DNA from: Discostella pseudostelligera
Lineage: Eukaryota; Bacillariophyta; Thalassiosirophyceae; Thalassiosirales; Thalassiosiraceae
Assembly (NCBI GenBank): GCA_036940085.1
Contig: JALLBK010000102.1
Location: forward strand, 1-31,792
Reading direction: 5' to 3'
Length of the DNA: 31,792 nt
The notes under the pieces are model-generated. The model ran no database searches. It was not told the DNA's origin and worked only from the letters and a program-made list of their open reading frames with translations. Positions within the stretch are counted from its first letter, which is position 1. Each line of letters begins with the position of its first letter. The position numbers and the translations under genes were made by a program. Of this stretch, positions 8,857-19,887 are shown one piece after another.

Positions 8857-11800
8857 TCACGGTGTCGCCTCCGCCTCCGCCTCGTTATCAATAGATTTCT
8901 TCCGCTTCGTTACCTTTTTGGCTGGGCTTGGCAACGGAGATTTGAGGAAATCATCAACTTCCACAACGGGCGGTTCGAAGACACCCTTCTCGAGTTCGGC
9001 CTTGCCTGGCAATGGCCTTGATCCGAGTTCATACTTGGGGGTGCCATCATCCTGATGAACACAAAACGAATCATTGGCAACTGGGGTCTTGTCGTCTCCA
9101 AAGCCGAGAACTGGCGATTTGGAACGGTAAGCCAAGGCAAGCCATGTAACAAAGAAATCGATTTCCTTCTTTCTCAGAGGCCCCACCAGACTTTTGGTAC
9201 TAAGGACCGCAGTGAGTGCTCTCTCCAGTGGCTCTTGATCATCCCCATCTTCCTTGTCGTAATCGCGATTTCGCAGCGCTGCTCCAAATGCAGCGAGACG
9301 ACATTGCCTCGCATCTCTACAACGGCTTTCTTCTGTGCTATGGACGATTTTCAGTTCTTCTTCCGTCATTTCTTCTTCTACTTGGCCTTCTTCGAGCAGT
9401 GGCTCCCAATTATCTCCCGATGCGACCCACCATTCTGCCCATCGCCATGCCCAACCAAGCGTACGCAAGATGGCAACTGATGCATGAAGCAGGCTAGACG
9501 CATGAATCCAAGTTATCGGGGTGTAAGGCTTGAATGCCTTGCTAGTCGAGCGATTGAGTTCAATCTCCTTAAGATCTTCAAGTCTGGCTCTGAAAACGAA
9601 GGAGCAATCTACATGCATGAAGCATTTCAACGAAAAGTCACCATCGTGCTTCACTTCAAGCCCCGCTTGGCGTGCACACGTAATATGATACATTGCCTTC
9701 TTCCTCGCTCCTACGGGGCCATCACAACCGTAAATGCTACATGTAACTTTGGCACCTTGATGCAAACCACAAAGTGAGCATCGACATTGGTGGCCAACGA
9801 AATCTTTACCATTCGACATTGCAATATTTGTGCAATCAATGGTCGTGTCCAGCCCATCGATGGTTCGGCAATCTGGGTTCCATCTGAGTAGAAGAAAATG
9901 CAAGAAACAATATTATGAGTTAGTCATCGACATGTCATAAGAACTGTTTCAAAGCAAGATGTACTTACAATCCACACAATGCATGGCAGAACTTGTTTTT
10001 TCCAAAGATGGAACGTTGGAACGATGGTAAATTCGTTTTCCATTTCTTCATTGAAATTGGTTTTGCAGTGGCTCTCACCAGAGGACCAACGCTGTTTGGG
10101 TGACAGCACATATAGCACCGAGGTTCTTCGTAGGTTGTGTCATTTGAATGTGCTTCAGTGAATCTACAAGTGAGACATGTGGCCCGTTCCCCACGAGCAG
10201 GATCAGCGCAATCGGCATGGGACAAGACACCGCATTTATCGCAGCGCTTGTCAATAATTGGGTCAGGAGGAAATTCACACACGGCACATTTATCCCCATC
10301 CAGACTCGCCGTCACTCTGCCGAAGAATTCCAAGAGTTTCTCCTTGTCACTCCAATACTCTTTCCTTTCGGTTGCAGTCATCTTGGTAAATGACTTCGGA
10401 GGCACAGGTTCAGGAGGGTACGATTCTGCGATGGCCATCAACTGTTCCGTCGTGAGGCTGGGGAGGATACCTTCCTGGACTGCATCAGGATCTATCTCCG
10501 AATGAGATGGACACCCCAAGGTCCAAGGTGGATTACTGAGAGTTTCTGGATCGTGATAACCTTCACAGTTCTCGCCATGCTGGACGGAACATTTCCCAAA
10601 TGACCTTGCACAGGTCAAATGGAACCACTTTTCACATCCCTCCTCGCGACATTGATGAAGTGCACCCATTGTACCCTTACAAAGAGAGCAAGAAATTCCT
10701 TGCGCTTTGAAAAACTGCTTGAGCTCTGTCAAGTCCTCGATAATGTTCTTTTCATCGTCCACATAATTCATACCTTGCCACTTAGCACATCCGACATGAA
10801 CCCACCTCGCCTTACTAGTTGGTGCCGTGGACAGTACTTGCACGAAGGCACCCTGCCTTCGAGGACAGAGTTCACATACGATAGGATGACGCGTAATTTT
10901 CAATGGCGGACCATCCCGACGTTTCGCTGCAAGGTACTCCTTGTCGATTTCAAAGTGAGTGCAAGTGCGGCAAAAGTAATTCCCCGAAGGAATCTGATCA
11001 ATGCCATAGCACCGTTGGTGAACAGCAACATTGCAAGCATCGCAAAAGATGATTTGATTCTCAGGAGTAACCTCGCCGTCGAAACAAACGTCACACACAG
11101 CATCCATGTCTTGATCAAGCTGCGCCTGCCAAGCCAATTCTGCCTCTTGTAACCGTTTTTGTACCGTCTGATACTCTTTCAACTTCTTTTCATCGGATAC
11201 CCGCTTCGCTCGCTGTGCACTGTCTACGAAATTCAGGTGTTCACCATATGCTTTGGATAGGATTTCACGCACGGTACTTTCAACAGATGACTCGAGTGCA
11301 AGAAGCTCAGATTGCTTCTTTTTCAATTCAGCCAGGAATATCTCTTCAGCAACGTCCACCGAGTCAGACTTTGTCGCTCGCTCTCCTGTCGACGTCTCAT
11401 CTAGAGGAAATAATCGGACAATATTCCAATCGGCAGGAACATCATTGACAAGTGATCCGATGGGATTCAGTGCCTCCTTGACCTCCTCTCCATCGTAGTC
11501 CGTGGTTGAGACCGAGAATATCTCTGCAGTATCTGGCTTTCTCATCAGACGGACGTGTGCCTTCTTCAAAATTTCGTTGTCATTGAATGGATTGGAAAAT
11601 ACCCTGCCATCCAACTGTGCTGCCTCTCCGGTGGTGTTAGATGTCTCGGCACGAAGTTCAACAAGCATTCTTTCACTGTACACGTCACGACTATTCTCTT
11701 TGCGTCCTGGCATAAAACTCTCCTCGAGAAGCAGAATGGCATACTTGAAATGACACTTCTTGATATCCAAAACAAGGGGAACCGTCGTTGCCGCATCGTT

Positions 11801-13631
11801 CACTGATGATACACCATCCCTGTTGACATTGCTCATTCGGAAATACTTGATAAAGAATGGAACTAATGCCGATGGGGAATCCGTCATTCCAAACCAGATA
11901 TTCGATCTGCAAGCATGGATCAACGCTAACGACAATAACAGGACCTTTGCCGTTTCGAACTCATTTGATACTTGTGTAGATGTTAATTCTTCACCCCCAG
12001 TCGCAGCAGCATTATCGGCGTCTGCATAGACAAGGTTGTCAATGAATATAACGAGCTCAGCAACTTTTTCGGTCGATGCATTGCCCACTCTCTTCTCCTC
12101 CACTTTGTACCAGCAGAAGCGGTACTGCAGGAATGAAATAGGGGTGCGATTGCCGTCGCTAGAAGTTGATTCAGCCACGATGCAGAAGTGACTTTGACTA
12201 CGCAAGCATGTGGCTATATCGTGTTTCGGATGAGATTTCCATTGACACTGATATTTGGAGAGTTTGCGCAACATGACAAGCGGTGAGATTAGAAGCTTGA
12301 TAACTGCAAATCGAACACACATCCAAACATACCTTTTCAGCCAATAAAGTTAACATTTCCTCATCCCTATCACTAGCAAACCGGAACGATAAGCCGGCAT
12401 CTCGCAAGACACCACGTTGCCGAGCAAACTCCAAACAGTGCGGTGATATCTCATCCAAATATCCCTTCCCAGCATCCTTAAAATCATCGTCATTATATCC
12501 CCGATAGGACGAAAGTATGTTGGTATAGAGAGGATCAGAGTAGGTGAGTTTACGATCATCATGCATGCCATCATGATCATAATCAATTCCTCTCGCCGCC
12601 GCCGCAGTTGCCAATGACAAATAACCACCTCCATTCCCATCACTCGTTGAACATGATTGTTTATTGTTGGGACGACGACCCTTCCATATTCGACCACTAA
12701 ATGATCCTCGTTCAGGTATCATCATTGCATCTTGTTCTCCTACTTCTCGACATCGTTCTAACGCCATAGGATCGAACGGCTGTCCAAATTCTTGACCATT
12801 CCCATCTACCGGGACATGAAATCCCAACACTCTGGCCAGATAACTGATAGGGTAGGTATCCGGATCATGAAAATGTATATCGGATATATTCCACAATTCT
12901 CCTGCCTGGGGTACCTCCTCCAATGGTGGATCACTTCCATCGGGGAAATGGGGTAGTTGCAATAGTGGGTTGTAAATCCGATGAGGTCTGTGATCAGTAG
13001 TGATTGTATATTGTTGAGGCTGTGGAGTGAAATCGGGAAGTGTGCGGAACATGCTCGTCGGATTCTTGGGTGGGTGTAATATTCGAATGGGAGAGGGTAG
13101 TTGTGGCTTTGTTTCATCATAATTTGCTCTGGGGTGGTCAATGGTCAAATGGGATGGGGAATCAGCAAAGGTCGCCTTTTTACCCTTGCCTTTCCCCTTG
13201 CTCTTTCTATCACCCCGTGATCGCTTAGGTTTTGGTTCGGGTGCACTCTTCCCCGATAGTAGACTCTCCTTATCCGTTATGCTAATCTTGTCATGTCCTC
13301 GTTTCTTCCCCTTCTTCTCTTTGGATTTTGATGATTCCCACCGGCGGGATTTGTTGGTAGGATACATTCCATTCATTACCTCAAGGGATGATGCAGAGTT
13401 CAGCTCAATTGGATTGTTTCCCAATCCTATCATGCCATGATGATCCGACGGTATTGCATCTATTCGGGACATGATATCACCCGGGACGGATACTCGTTGG
13501 TAAAAATTCTTTCTACCATCCTTAGACTTTTGCGGTGATAGAAATTCAATCTTCTTCGTTGTTGTTGATGTCGTCGTCTTTTTGGGAGGATGAAGTGGAG
13601 GATCCAAAGTTGCTGTTGTTGTTACTGTTGT

Positions 13632-13663
<32 letters not shown>

Positions 13664-14690
13664 CTGTTGTAGTGCAAGATGCCTCTGCTCTATGTTGCAT
13701 ATTCAGTTCATAGCTCTTCCGAACCAGGGCTAATGTTTTGGTTGCATGCGGACGGACGTTGAGTCCACCAAGGCCACCATCATCAACACCTTCTCCTTTG
13801 GACTCATCCCTCTTCTTCATTTCAGCATCGGTCGCATTGCCCTCCTCACTATTTCCATCCCAATGCTGAAGCGTTTCTGGGAGTGCCGTCGACGACGACA
13901 AAATCGGCTTCGACGTAGGGCTTGCCATTGCCAGCATTGCCTCGATTGCATCAGCGGCAGCGTCATCAATGCCCCCACTACCACCACCACTTCGGTTGTC
14001 ACCATTTATGTTCCTCCCCTCCTGCATTATCCCCCCACTATCGTCGTCATTGACATGATCATTTCCACACAAATCATTTATTCTCTGCTCCCTATCGCCA
14101 TTATCATTATTTGTAATGGTTTCAACCCCCATCCCATCATCATCAGTTTTTAGTGAATCATGGATAGACGATGCAGTTGTTGTTGATGATTGTCCATGAT
14201 CGCCGACCATCATGCTTGACAACATAGGATTAGATACTCGCATCCAACTATTTTCTAATTGGGGTGACTTTCCTGCGTGCTTTGGATTAATTGTTGGCAA
14301 TGACTTCTCATCATTTGTTTCAGCAGTGTGGAATGAGCCATTTGTCGTCGTCATTATTGGATCAATGTCTTCTTTTTGGGTAGGAGATGAAGTAGGTTCT
14401 CCCTGCTGCTGCCACGGTGGCTGCGATGAAAACAACACTGTCGCTGTTGTGGTTGTCGTAGTCGATGGCCCCGACGATAGACCATTGGTTTCATCTTGAT
14501 CTTGATTGTTATCACAGCATTGCAAACAAGTTTTATCACATGACTGCTGCGAGGGGGGAGAAGACCCGTCTGTGTCGTTGTTGTCATTGTCTTCAGTTGC
14601 AGCAGCGAGGGATGGTTTGATATTATTGTCAGCGGATGATTCAATAGAAGAGGCATTGTCTTGCAGTACAGGAAGGCAGGAGGACGTCAT
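8857..14690 (-). CDS. Large chromatin-type protein with two PHD / extended-PHD modules
   Basis: Three exons: 14690-12333, 12247-9969 and 9883-8857. Both introns are 85 bp, GT-AG, phase 0 and phase 2, giving 1,887 residues. The first ~790 residues are low complexity (Ser, Thr, Asn, Asp, a poly-Ala/Thr run) with basic, nuclear-localisation-like patches such as KSKEKKGKKRGHDK. The zinc modules follow: PHD1 (C1171-C1216, CDVCFDGE to YFCRTC), ePHD1 (about 1244-1368, CELCPRRQGA, HVGCAKW, FHLTCARSFG), PHD2 (about 1440-1480) and ePHD2 (about 1497-1639). Intron 2 falls inside ePHD2, and splicing rebuilds HALCGLWNPDC. PHD-knuckle-ePHD units are known from BRPF, JADE and related histone readers. Here the pair occurs twice and I see no SET, bromo or PWWP domain. 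It is probably nuclear and a histone-reading scaffold. A coiled-coil-like stretch precedes PHD1. The C-terminal 250 residues are unrecognised and end in a basic patch, KKVTKRKK. Confidence 0.88.
13610..13670. repeat. Trinucleotide (CTG/GTT) tract in the PHD-protein exon 1
   Basis: GTT and GCT/CTG units run in phase with the minus-strand frame and encode a Thr/Ala run (about eight Ala followed by ATTTTVTTTAT). Such a tract is likely to vary in length between alleles. Confidence 0.8.
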
Positions 14691-15693
14691 GATGGATATT
14701 AGATACTATGAAGATGTGCGGCGTCGTCGTCGTCTGCGTGGCTAAGACCAAGAAATGGCAGACGGGGGCCAGAGAAATGACAGACTATCGCGCCAATAAA
14801 TTATCTCCCTTGAATGAATATTTTGACGGTAAGCATGGAGAGCATCAAATACCCTTCTCTATTGTCTCTCTGGGCGGTCTGCGGAGGATACGGCAGGGGG
14901 GGGGCGGACGGCAGGCGGCAGCGCCATGGTCTGCGTCTACGATGGATGTGCGATGTGCGATGTCGATGGCAACCCAATGGAAAGGATCGAGAGTTTCGCT
15001 GAACATCGGAATCAGTACTGACCAGGACTAACTCTCCCGCCAAATATCTGCCACGTGTAACCACGTGTAAGGTAAGTACAGTCGAGTCCACTAATCAATG
15101 TCTCCGCCAAATCTCGAGTTAAGAACGTACAATTTCGTTCAGTAGATTTGATTGGATACTGTACTTCACAGAGGAATTCGTAGCGTCCGTTGAAAATTTG
15201 AATTCGTTTAAATTTCACGTTCGAAGGAATTAATACATTTTTGGATTTGAGAAAGGCTTTCCTCATTCATTGGAAGATGTGTGGAGGCGAGGCTCGCGCG
15301 GGAGCAAGGACATGCACAAGAAGTCGAGAGCGAGAGGCGATGTTGTCATGTGAAAAAGAGGAGCCTCACCATGACGGTGAATGGTTTCTCCGAACGGGGT
15401 GCGCCGCCGGAGGAATGAACGCCCTTCATACACCATCACTCATTAATAATGTGCAATGTCGGTGCTGAGAGTATACCTATGGTCAGCTGAATTGAGCAAT
15501 TCGATTGATTATCTGCACCTCGAGCTTGGGGAATATTAGTACGGTTGATGCGTATTGGGAAAAAGAAAACAAAGTAGAAGTAGAGTCTCCGGTTTAACAT
15601 TCTCCGACTTGCCACTTTGGCTGGGTAGAACACCCGCCGTGACAACTTCCAATAGACGCGCACAAGTGAGAGAAAGACAGAGATAATAATATC
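14691..15693. other. 1-kb divergent intergenic region, PHD protein and SLC10-like gene
   Basis: No coding feature is supported. It contains a G-run near 14895-14905, TCCCGCC at about 15035, the G-box pair described separately, and an imperfect AT-rich palindrome around 15192-15215 (GAAAATTTGAATTCGTTTAA). Promoters of both flanking genes must lie here. An unrecognised upstream exon of the transporter cannot be excluded. Confidence 0.55.
15051..15070. promoter_or_regulatory. Direct pair of CCACGTGTAA G-box decamers
   Basis: CCACGTGTAA occurs twice head-to-tail with no spacer. CACGTG is the G-box/E-box core bound by bZIP and bHLH factors. TCCCGCC lies about 12 bp upstream. The pair sits between divergent genes, about 360 bp from the PHD-protein start and 620 bp from the transporter start, so its target is unclear. 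Confidence 0.5.
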
Positions 15694-17115
15694 ATGGTCT
15701 CCTTCACCGGAATAGCGTGCAATGTCCTGCTCTTCTTGTTAGTGTTTGGCATGACGGCCACCGTCGATATACAAATGTTCGCGGCACAATTACGGAACGT
15801 TCGGGCATTATTAATGGGAATATTATTACAATTTTTAATACTGCCACTTTGTGGGTTTGTCGTTGTGAAATATATGGCGTTGGAGCGGAGTGTGGGCATT
15901 ATTTTGTTGGTGGTCACTTGCTCTCCTGGGGGGAGCTATTCGAATTGGTGAGTTTATGAGTTGTACCTTTGCTCTGATTGATGTGCTTGCAGCGATGGTG
16001 TGAGCTGCATGATTTGGATGTGTGTACGCGTGATGAGTTAATTGTTATCATTTATCGTCACCTTCATTACTCATTCACTTCTCATCATCAATTCTGCGTA
16101 GGTGGTGCTCACTATTTAACGCCGACCTCGCCCTCTCAGTCACCATGACTGCAATATCTACCCTCCTCTCCGTGTTTGTCATGCCACTGAATATACTCTT
16201 CTACTGCAAATTTGCATACGATGCGGACATTGTACAAAGCTTGGATTTCCGCTCACTCTTCGTCGCATTGGGTGTGGTCATCTCAGCTATTTCTCTCGGA
16301 CTTTTGGCATCCGCGAAAATACATTCGTATCGATTCAATATACTTGCAAATAGACTGGGGAATTATGCGGGCTTGTCGTTAGTGGCATTTTCTGCGCTTG
16401 TTTCCAATACTGGAGGAGAGACTAAAATTTGGGAACATTCATGGAAGTTCTACGTCGGGGTGATGTTGCCATGTGTTGCAGGTTTAATCCTTGCAAATAT
16501 TATGACGACGGCTTGCAACTTGAACAAACCCGAGCGAGTGTGAGTTGAGGACGGAACGTCTCTGTATCGAATCTTGCATTGATCACTCCTCACCCACTAA
16601 TCCTTTTGCTTGATGCTCACTGTAGTACGTTGTCTGTGGAATGTTGTTATCAAAATGTGGGTATTGCAACATCTGTCGCCCTTACCATGTTTCAGGATGA
16701 AGAATTATCTTCAGCCGTGGCAGTTCCATTGTATTACGGACTACTCGAGGTATTAATACTCGGTCCGTACTGTTTACTAGCCTGGAAGGCCGGCTGGACA
16801 AAAGCTCCATCAAATATTTCATTTTGGACCATGATATCAACATCGTATGAAGTACTTCTGGTCGAGCATAGAGACTTATTAGCAGTAGAGGTGTCATTAC
16901 CAAAACACGTACAAGATGTGAAGGAACAACTCAATAGAAACGGTGATACAATACATGTGAAATATTGTGTGATGGAGGATGAGGAGGAAGAAGAGTATCA
17001 ATCGGTCAGTTGCATGTGTATAGATTTACCGTTACATCCAAAGGAACCAAGCGGGTATCAGCTACCTGAAATTCCATCGAAAGAGCACCATGAAAGCAGA
17101 ACTCAGGCAACCTAA
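15694..17115 (+). CDS. SLC10 / bile-acid:sodium symporter family transporter
   Basis: This multi-pass membrane protein is predicted to move an organic anion with sodium. Exons are 15694-15947, 16102-16539 and 16626-17115. The introns (154 and 86 bp) are GT-AG, both in phase 2, giving 393 residues. The junctions rebuild CSPGGSYSNWWCSLFNADLA and PERVTLSVECCYQN. PGGxxSN (79-84) and the E236-x3-Q240-N pair match the two crossover-region signatures that carry sodium ligands in SLC10 proteins. Nine or so hydrophobic segments run to about residue 290. The protein starts almost directly with the first membrane segment, so the N-terminus is short, and a missed upstream exon is possible. The last ~100 residues are hydrophilic with an acidic run (MEDEEEEEYQ) and look cytoplasmic. 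Plant BASS members are plastidic, but no plastid presequence is visible here. The substrate cannot be read from the sequence. Confidence 0.88.
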
Positions 17116-17605
17116 AGGAGCAGCTGACAACGGGCAATACAAAACTTTAATAAGTATTGGATAAAATTTTCTGTTCAAGGATTGCGGATTGGTTAAATTA
17201 TGATGAACCTGGTGGGTAATTGTTAATGTGAAACCTACTTCAAGTGTTATTCAGCATCGAGAGTCGAATCTATTATGGAATTGCAACCTTTTGAAACTCA
17301 TGGCATCCCAATCCGGGTTGTTTCCTATTCTATCCAAGTTATAGTATGTTGTTTTTGGGCACCCTACCTGCTGTATTAGTCTGCATCTGATATGCCACCC
17401 ACCTCCACCCACGTAATACGTATTCATCCGATATTCCACGTGGCAGAGTGGAGCCGACTCTGCCACGTGTAAATAGCCAGCGATGGGTCTGTCCGCCTCA
17501 ATGCCGCTCCTACCACTACCACTTCCGCTGCTCGCCGCCGCCGCACACTCCCAGTAGTAGTAAAGGCAGAGCTCCAAAACAATCCGACGGTGTACCCAAC
17601 CAATA
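17116..17605. other. Intergenic region between transporter and PDAP1-like gene
   Basis: This holds the 3' flank of the transporter and the promoter of the downstream gene, including the 13-bp inverted repeat with two CACGTG cores. No other gene is supported. Confidence 0.6.
17437..17469. promoter_or_regulatory. Perfect 13-bp inverted repeat with a G-box in each arm
   Basis: Arms CACGTGGCAGAGT (17437-17449) and ACTCTGCCACGTG (17457-17469) are separated by a 7-nt spacer. Each arm carries CACGTG, a bZIP/bHLH core. It lies 137 bp upstream of the PDAP1-like ATG. It could be a paired-dimer binding site or form a hairpin in the 5' leader if transcription starts upstream. Confidence 0.65.
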
Positions 17606-18448
17606 ATGGCACGAGGCAAAGGCAAGCGCGGTGGAGGCCGTGGATCTGGCAAGCGTTTCGCGGCACAGTCCGCCGAGGAGATTGAACAACGCAATGCCCG
17701 TCTAGCCGATTTTGACGCGGCTCGGGCGAAGCGTCGTGCCGATGCCGACGAAGACGAGGACGAGGACGGTGACGACGACGATGGGTCGGTAGACAGCGCT
17801 CAGCGTGAGGCCGAGCGAGAGGCCATGCTAGTGGGACGACGTGTTGCAGAAATGTCCGTGGACGATAACGATGGCGACGACGATGAAGAGGGTGGCAATT
17901 GGGTCGAGAAGGAATACAAACCCAAGGGTCTGGAGGGTTTAGTCGAGGTGGAGAATCCCAACAAGGCTCCGGTGAAGATGACAAAGTTGAAAGACATGGG
18001 TGCAGATGCAGCACAGGCCCACATGAGCAGGAGAGAACGCGAGGAGAAGGAGAAGGAGGAGAAAGCAGCTGCCTATCGAAAGCGACACGAGGCGGGTCTT
18101 ACTGAGGAGTACAAACGTGACATGGCGAAACTTGCTGAAGTGAAGGCTCGAAGAGAGGCGGCACAGGCCAAGGCCAAGGCCGAGCAGGAGGCTGCGGAAC
18201 TTGCCGAGTTAGAAAGGAAGAAGGCAGTAGAGTCGGCCAATGCAGATAGGTCAGATGATGAGGATAGTGATGACGGCAAGAAAAAGAAGAAGAAGGGCAA
18301 GAGTAACATTCCGAAAATTGACAAAATTACAATTAAGAAGATGAAACCGGCGCAGCTGAAGGAGGCACTGAAAGAGCGTGGACTGGATATTCAGGGGAGT
18401 GCAAAGGATTTGCAGACGCGGTTGTTGGAGTATGAAGAAAATCGCTAG
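17606..18448 (+). CDS. PDAP1/PP28-like phosphoprotein with C-terminal SAP domain
   Basis: This single-exon gene makes 280 residues. It has a basic Gly/Arg-rich start (MARGKGKRGGGRG) and two acidic clusters (48-59 and 86-96). The PP28 core follows: KGLEGLVEVENPNKA (107-121), then SRREREEKEKEEKAAAYRKRHEAG and a long Lys/Glu/Ala helix to about 215. This closely follows the animal 28-kDa heat- and acid-stable phosphoprotein (PDAP1, around 180 residues). It then continues with a Lys/Asp linker and a SAP-type helix-extended-helix motif (about 241-277, MKPAQLKEALKERGLDIQGS). Canonical PDAP1 lacks a SAP domain as far as I know. SAP domains bind AT-rich DNA or RNA, which suggests a nucleic-acid role. 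The biochemical function of PP28 proteins is poorly defined. ATG is in context AATAATGG. Confidence 0.85.
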   Translation: MARGKGKRGGGRGSGKRFAAQSAEEIEQRNARLADFDAARAKRRADADEDEDEDGDDDDGSVDSAQREAEREAMLVGRRVAEMSVDDNDGDDDEEGGNWVEKEYKPKGLEGLVEVENPNKAPVKMTKLKDMGADAAQAHMSRREREEKEKEEKAAAYRKRHEAGLTEEYKRDMAKLAEVKARREAAQAKAKAEQEAAELAELERKKAVESANADRSDDEDSDDGKKKKKKGKSNIPKIDKITIKKMKPAQLKEALKERGLDIQGSAKDLQTRLLEYEENR

Positions 18449-18660
18449 TAAATATTTTCTGATGCAATAATAATTGAATGGGCCGGAACGTAAGTGTGTG
18501 AAGGGGCCAGAAGGATGAGCAGCGTTCAATCATTTACACCTTTCCGATGCACTGTTGCAGAGCGCTTGAGTGAATAAAAGAGTATTATAGTGGACAACTT
18601 CCCTATCGACATCAACTGAATAGTTCCATTGACGAACTCCTACACGAAGTAAATGTTATT

Positions 18661-19590
18661 TCATGGCAGCTCAAACCCAAGTTTTCCCCGTGCGGCACAG
18701 TCTCTCAGCAACCCATTATGAATCGGACAGGCTTCATCCCCCAAATCATAAAAATATTTATTCCGCCATTCAAATTCTTTCACTCCGCATGGGAAATCGG
18801 CCACGACATCAGTGTAGGCGGCAAGGCGTTCAATGGTACCGGTAGGGAAGGCAATGCCCTCCTTGGCGGCCACGGCCGATGTGAGCTCGACAATGACATC
18901 CTGAACGAGTTGGGAATGCTCTGATCCTGCCTGTCCGACAGATATGCAGTCGTTGGCAGTTCCAACGAGCATGTATGTTGCAATCCAGATTAACTTCTCG
19001 AACATGGCAGGACGATATTCCTCCGCTGATACCACATTGCACTTCAACCCAAATGCCGCCAATCGATCAGCAAATGCCTTGGCATGCCTACCTGTTGCTG
19101 CCGTCAAACCTTCGGGATTGTACGATGTTATCCCATCCACTGGCGTGGCACCCTTGGAGGGTACACTCAGATAGAGGAGTGATTGGGTATTCTCACTTAA
19201 ACCCTTTCGTGATAAAAAATCATCCAGATAACCATTCTGGAGGAATACCAAATCCTTCCTCCTTGATTCTGGGCATTCATCAACGATACTTTCTAGAACA
19301 TCATTTCGTGTAGCAATGTAGATTGGTCCGTTTCCATTGGCATCGATCGAGGAGGAGATTGCATCATTTCGGCCAAGGAGAGTGGCACCGTCCGAGATTA
19401 GGGAACCGATGCGTCCTCCGCCGATGACGACATCAACGGTTTGTTTCGACGCCGAGAGATGAGATTGCACAGATGAGCGTCTAGCGGCAGATGGAGGATG
19501 GAAGGCCTCGGCCGAGGTGTAAAGGCCGATGAGTAGAGCAAGTACAAGGATTGCCGCGGCTGCGTAGTAGGGTGGATTCGTCATGGTCAT
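18661..19590 (-). CDS. Plastid-targeted Rossmann protein, ketopantoate-reductase/6PGDH-like
   Basis: This single-exon gene encodes 309 residues. The N-terminus is a hydrophobic signal (YYAAAAILVLALLIGLYTS) followed by AEAFHPPSAARRSS. That is an ASAF-like site with Phe at +1 and a basic/Ser transit-like stretch, as in diatom plastid proteins. A dinucleotide-binding glycine motif follows (VVIGGGRIGS, GxGxxG). Then come FLQNGYLDDFL, TQSLLYLSVPSKG, NPEGLTAATG and FEKLIWIATYMLVGTANDCISVGQAG. The last resembles the C-terminal helix of ketopantoate reductases and a plant family of Rossmann proteins of unclear role. The N-terminal fold is less canonical than in PanE, so panE activity should not be assumed. 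It is divergent from the downstream coiled-coil gene. Start could be either of two close ATGs (19590 or 19584). Confidence 0.72.
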   Translation of the reverse strand: MTMTNPPYYAAAAILVLALLIGLYTSAEAFHPPSAARRSSVQSHLSASKQTVDVVIGGGRIGSLISDGATLLGRNDAISSSIDANGNGPIYIATRNDVLESIVDECPESRRKDLVFLQNGYLDDFLSRKGLSENTQSLLYLSVPSKGATPVDGITSYNPEGLTAATGRHAKAFADRLAAFGLKCNVVSAEEYRPAMFEKLIWIATYMLVGTANDCISVGQAGSEHSQLVQDVIVELTSAVAAKEGIAFPTGTIERLAAYTDVVADFPCGVKEFEWRNKYFYDLGDEACPIHNGLLRDCAARGKLGFELP

Positions 19591-19887
19591 GAGTTGTGCA
19601 GTGTGCAGGATGCGACGACACGGACGACGGCGGCTGGTAGAAATAGCGGGAAGAAAAAGTACGTACTTGGCGATAAAGATTTTGGAGAAAATGGCGGGAA
19701 GAGTATTTGGCGATATTTACATCCGCCACGTGTCGCAAGTAGCACCAACGAACACCATCATCACAGCACAGTCACAGCACACAGCACACAAACCACACAT
19801 TTTGACAAAAGATCCCAAATCCGCATAGACATTGCCATCGCCATAGCCATAGCCTGCCAAAGTCGCCGTTGATCCACTACCCGAACC
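19591..19887. promoter_or_regulatory. Bidirectional promoter with TTCCCGC boxes and a G-box
   Basis: This 297-bp gap separates two divergent genes. GCGGGAA at 19646-19652 and GGCGGGAA at 19693-19700 are the reverse complement of the TTCCCGCC box found upstream of ALG8 and the aminopeptidase gene. Each is followed within about 20 bp by TTGGCGATA/TTGGCGATAA. CACGTG occurs at about 19727-19732. Confidence 0.5.

Noticed and set aside
9055..9480. 141-residue open frame on the plus strand
   Set aside because: It is antisense to the third exon of the PHD gene, which has clear ePHD cysteines.
12198..12332. Alternative 3' acceptor TTTGCAG for the first intron of the PHD gene
   Set aside because: Joining the GTATGT donor to that acceptor shifts phase. 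The AAATATCAG acceptor (exon start 12247) keeps frame.
13817..14153. Open frames opposite the PHD-protein N-terminus
   Set aside because: They are antisense shadows of low-complexity Ser/Thr/Asp coding sequence in the first exon.
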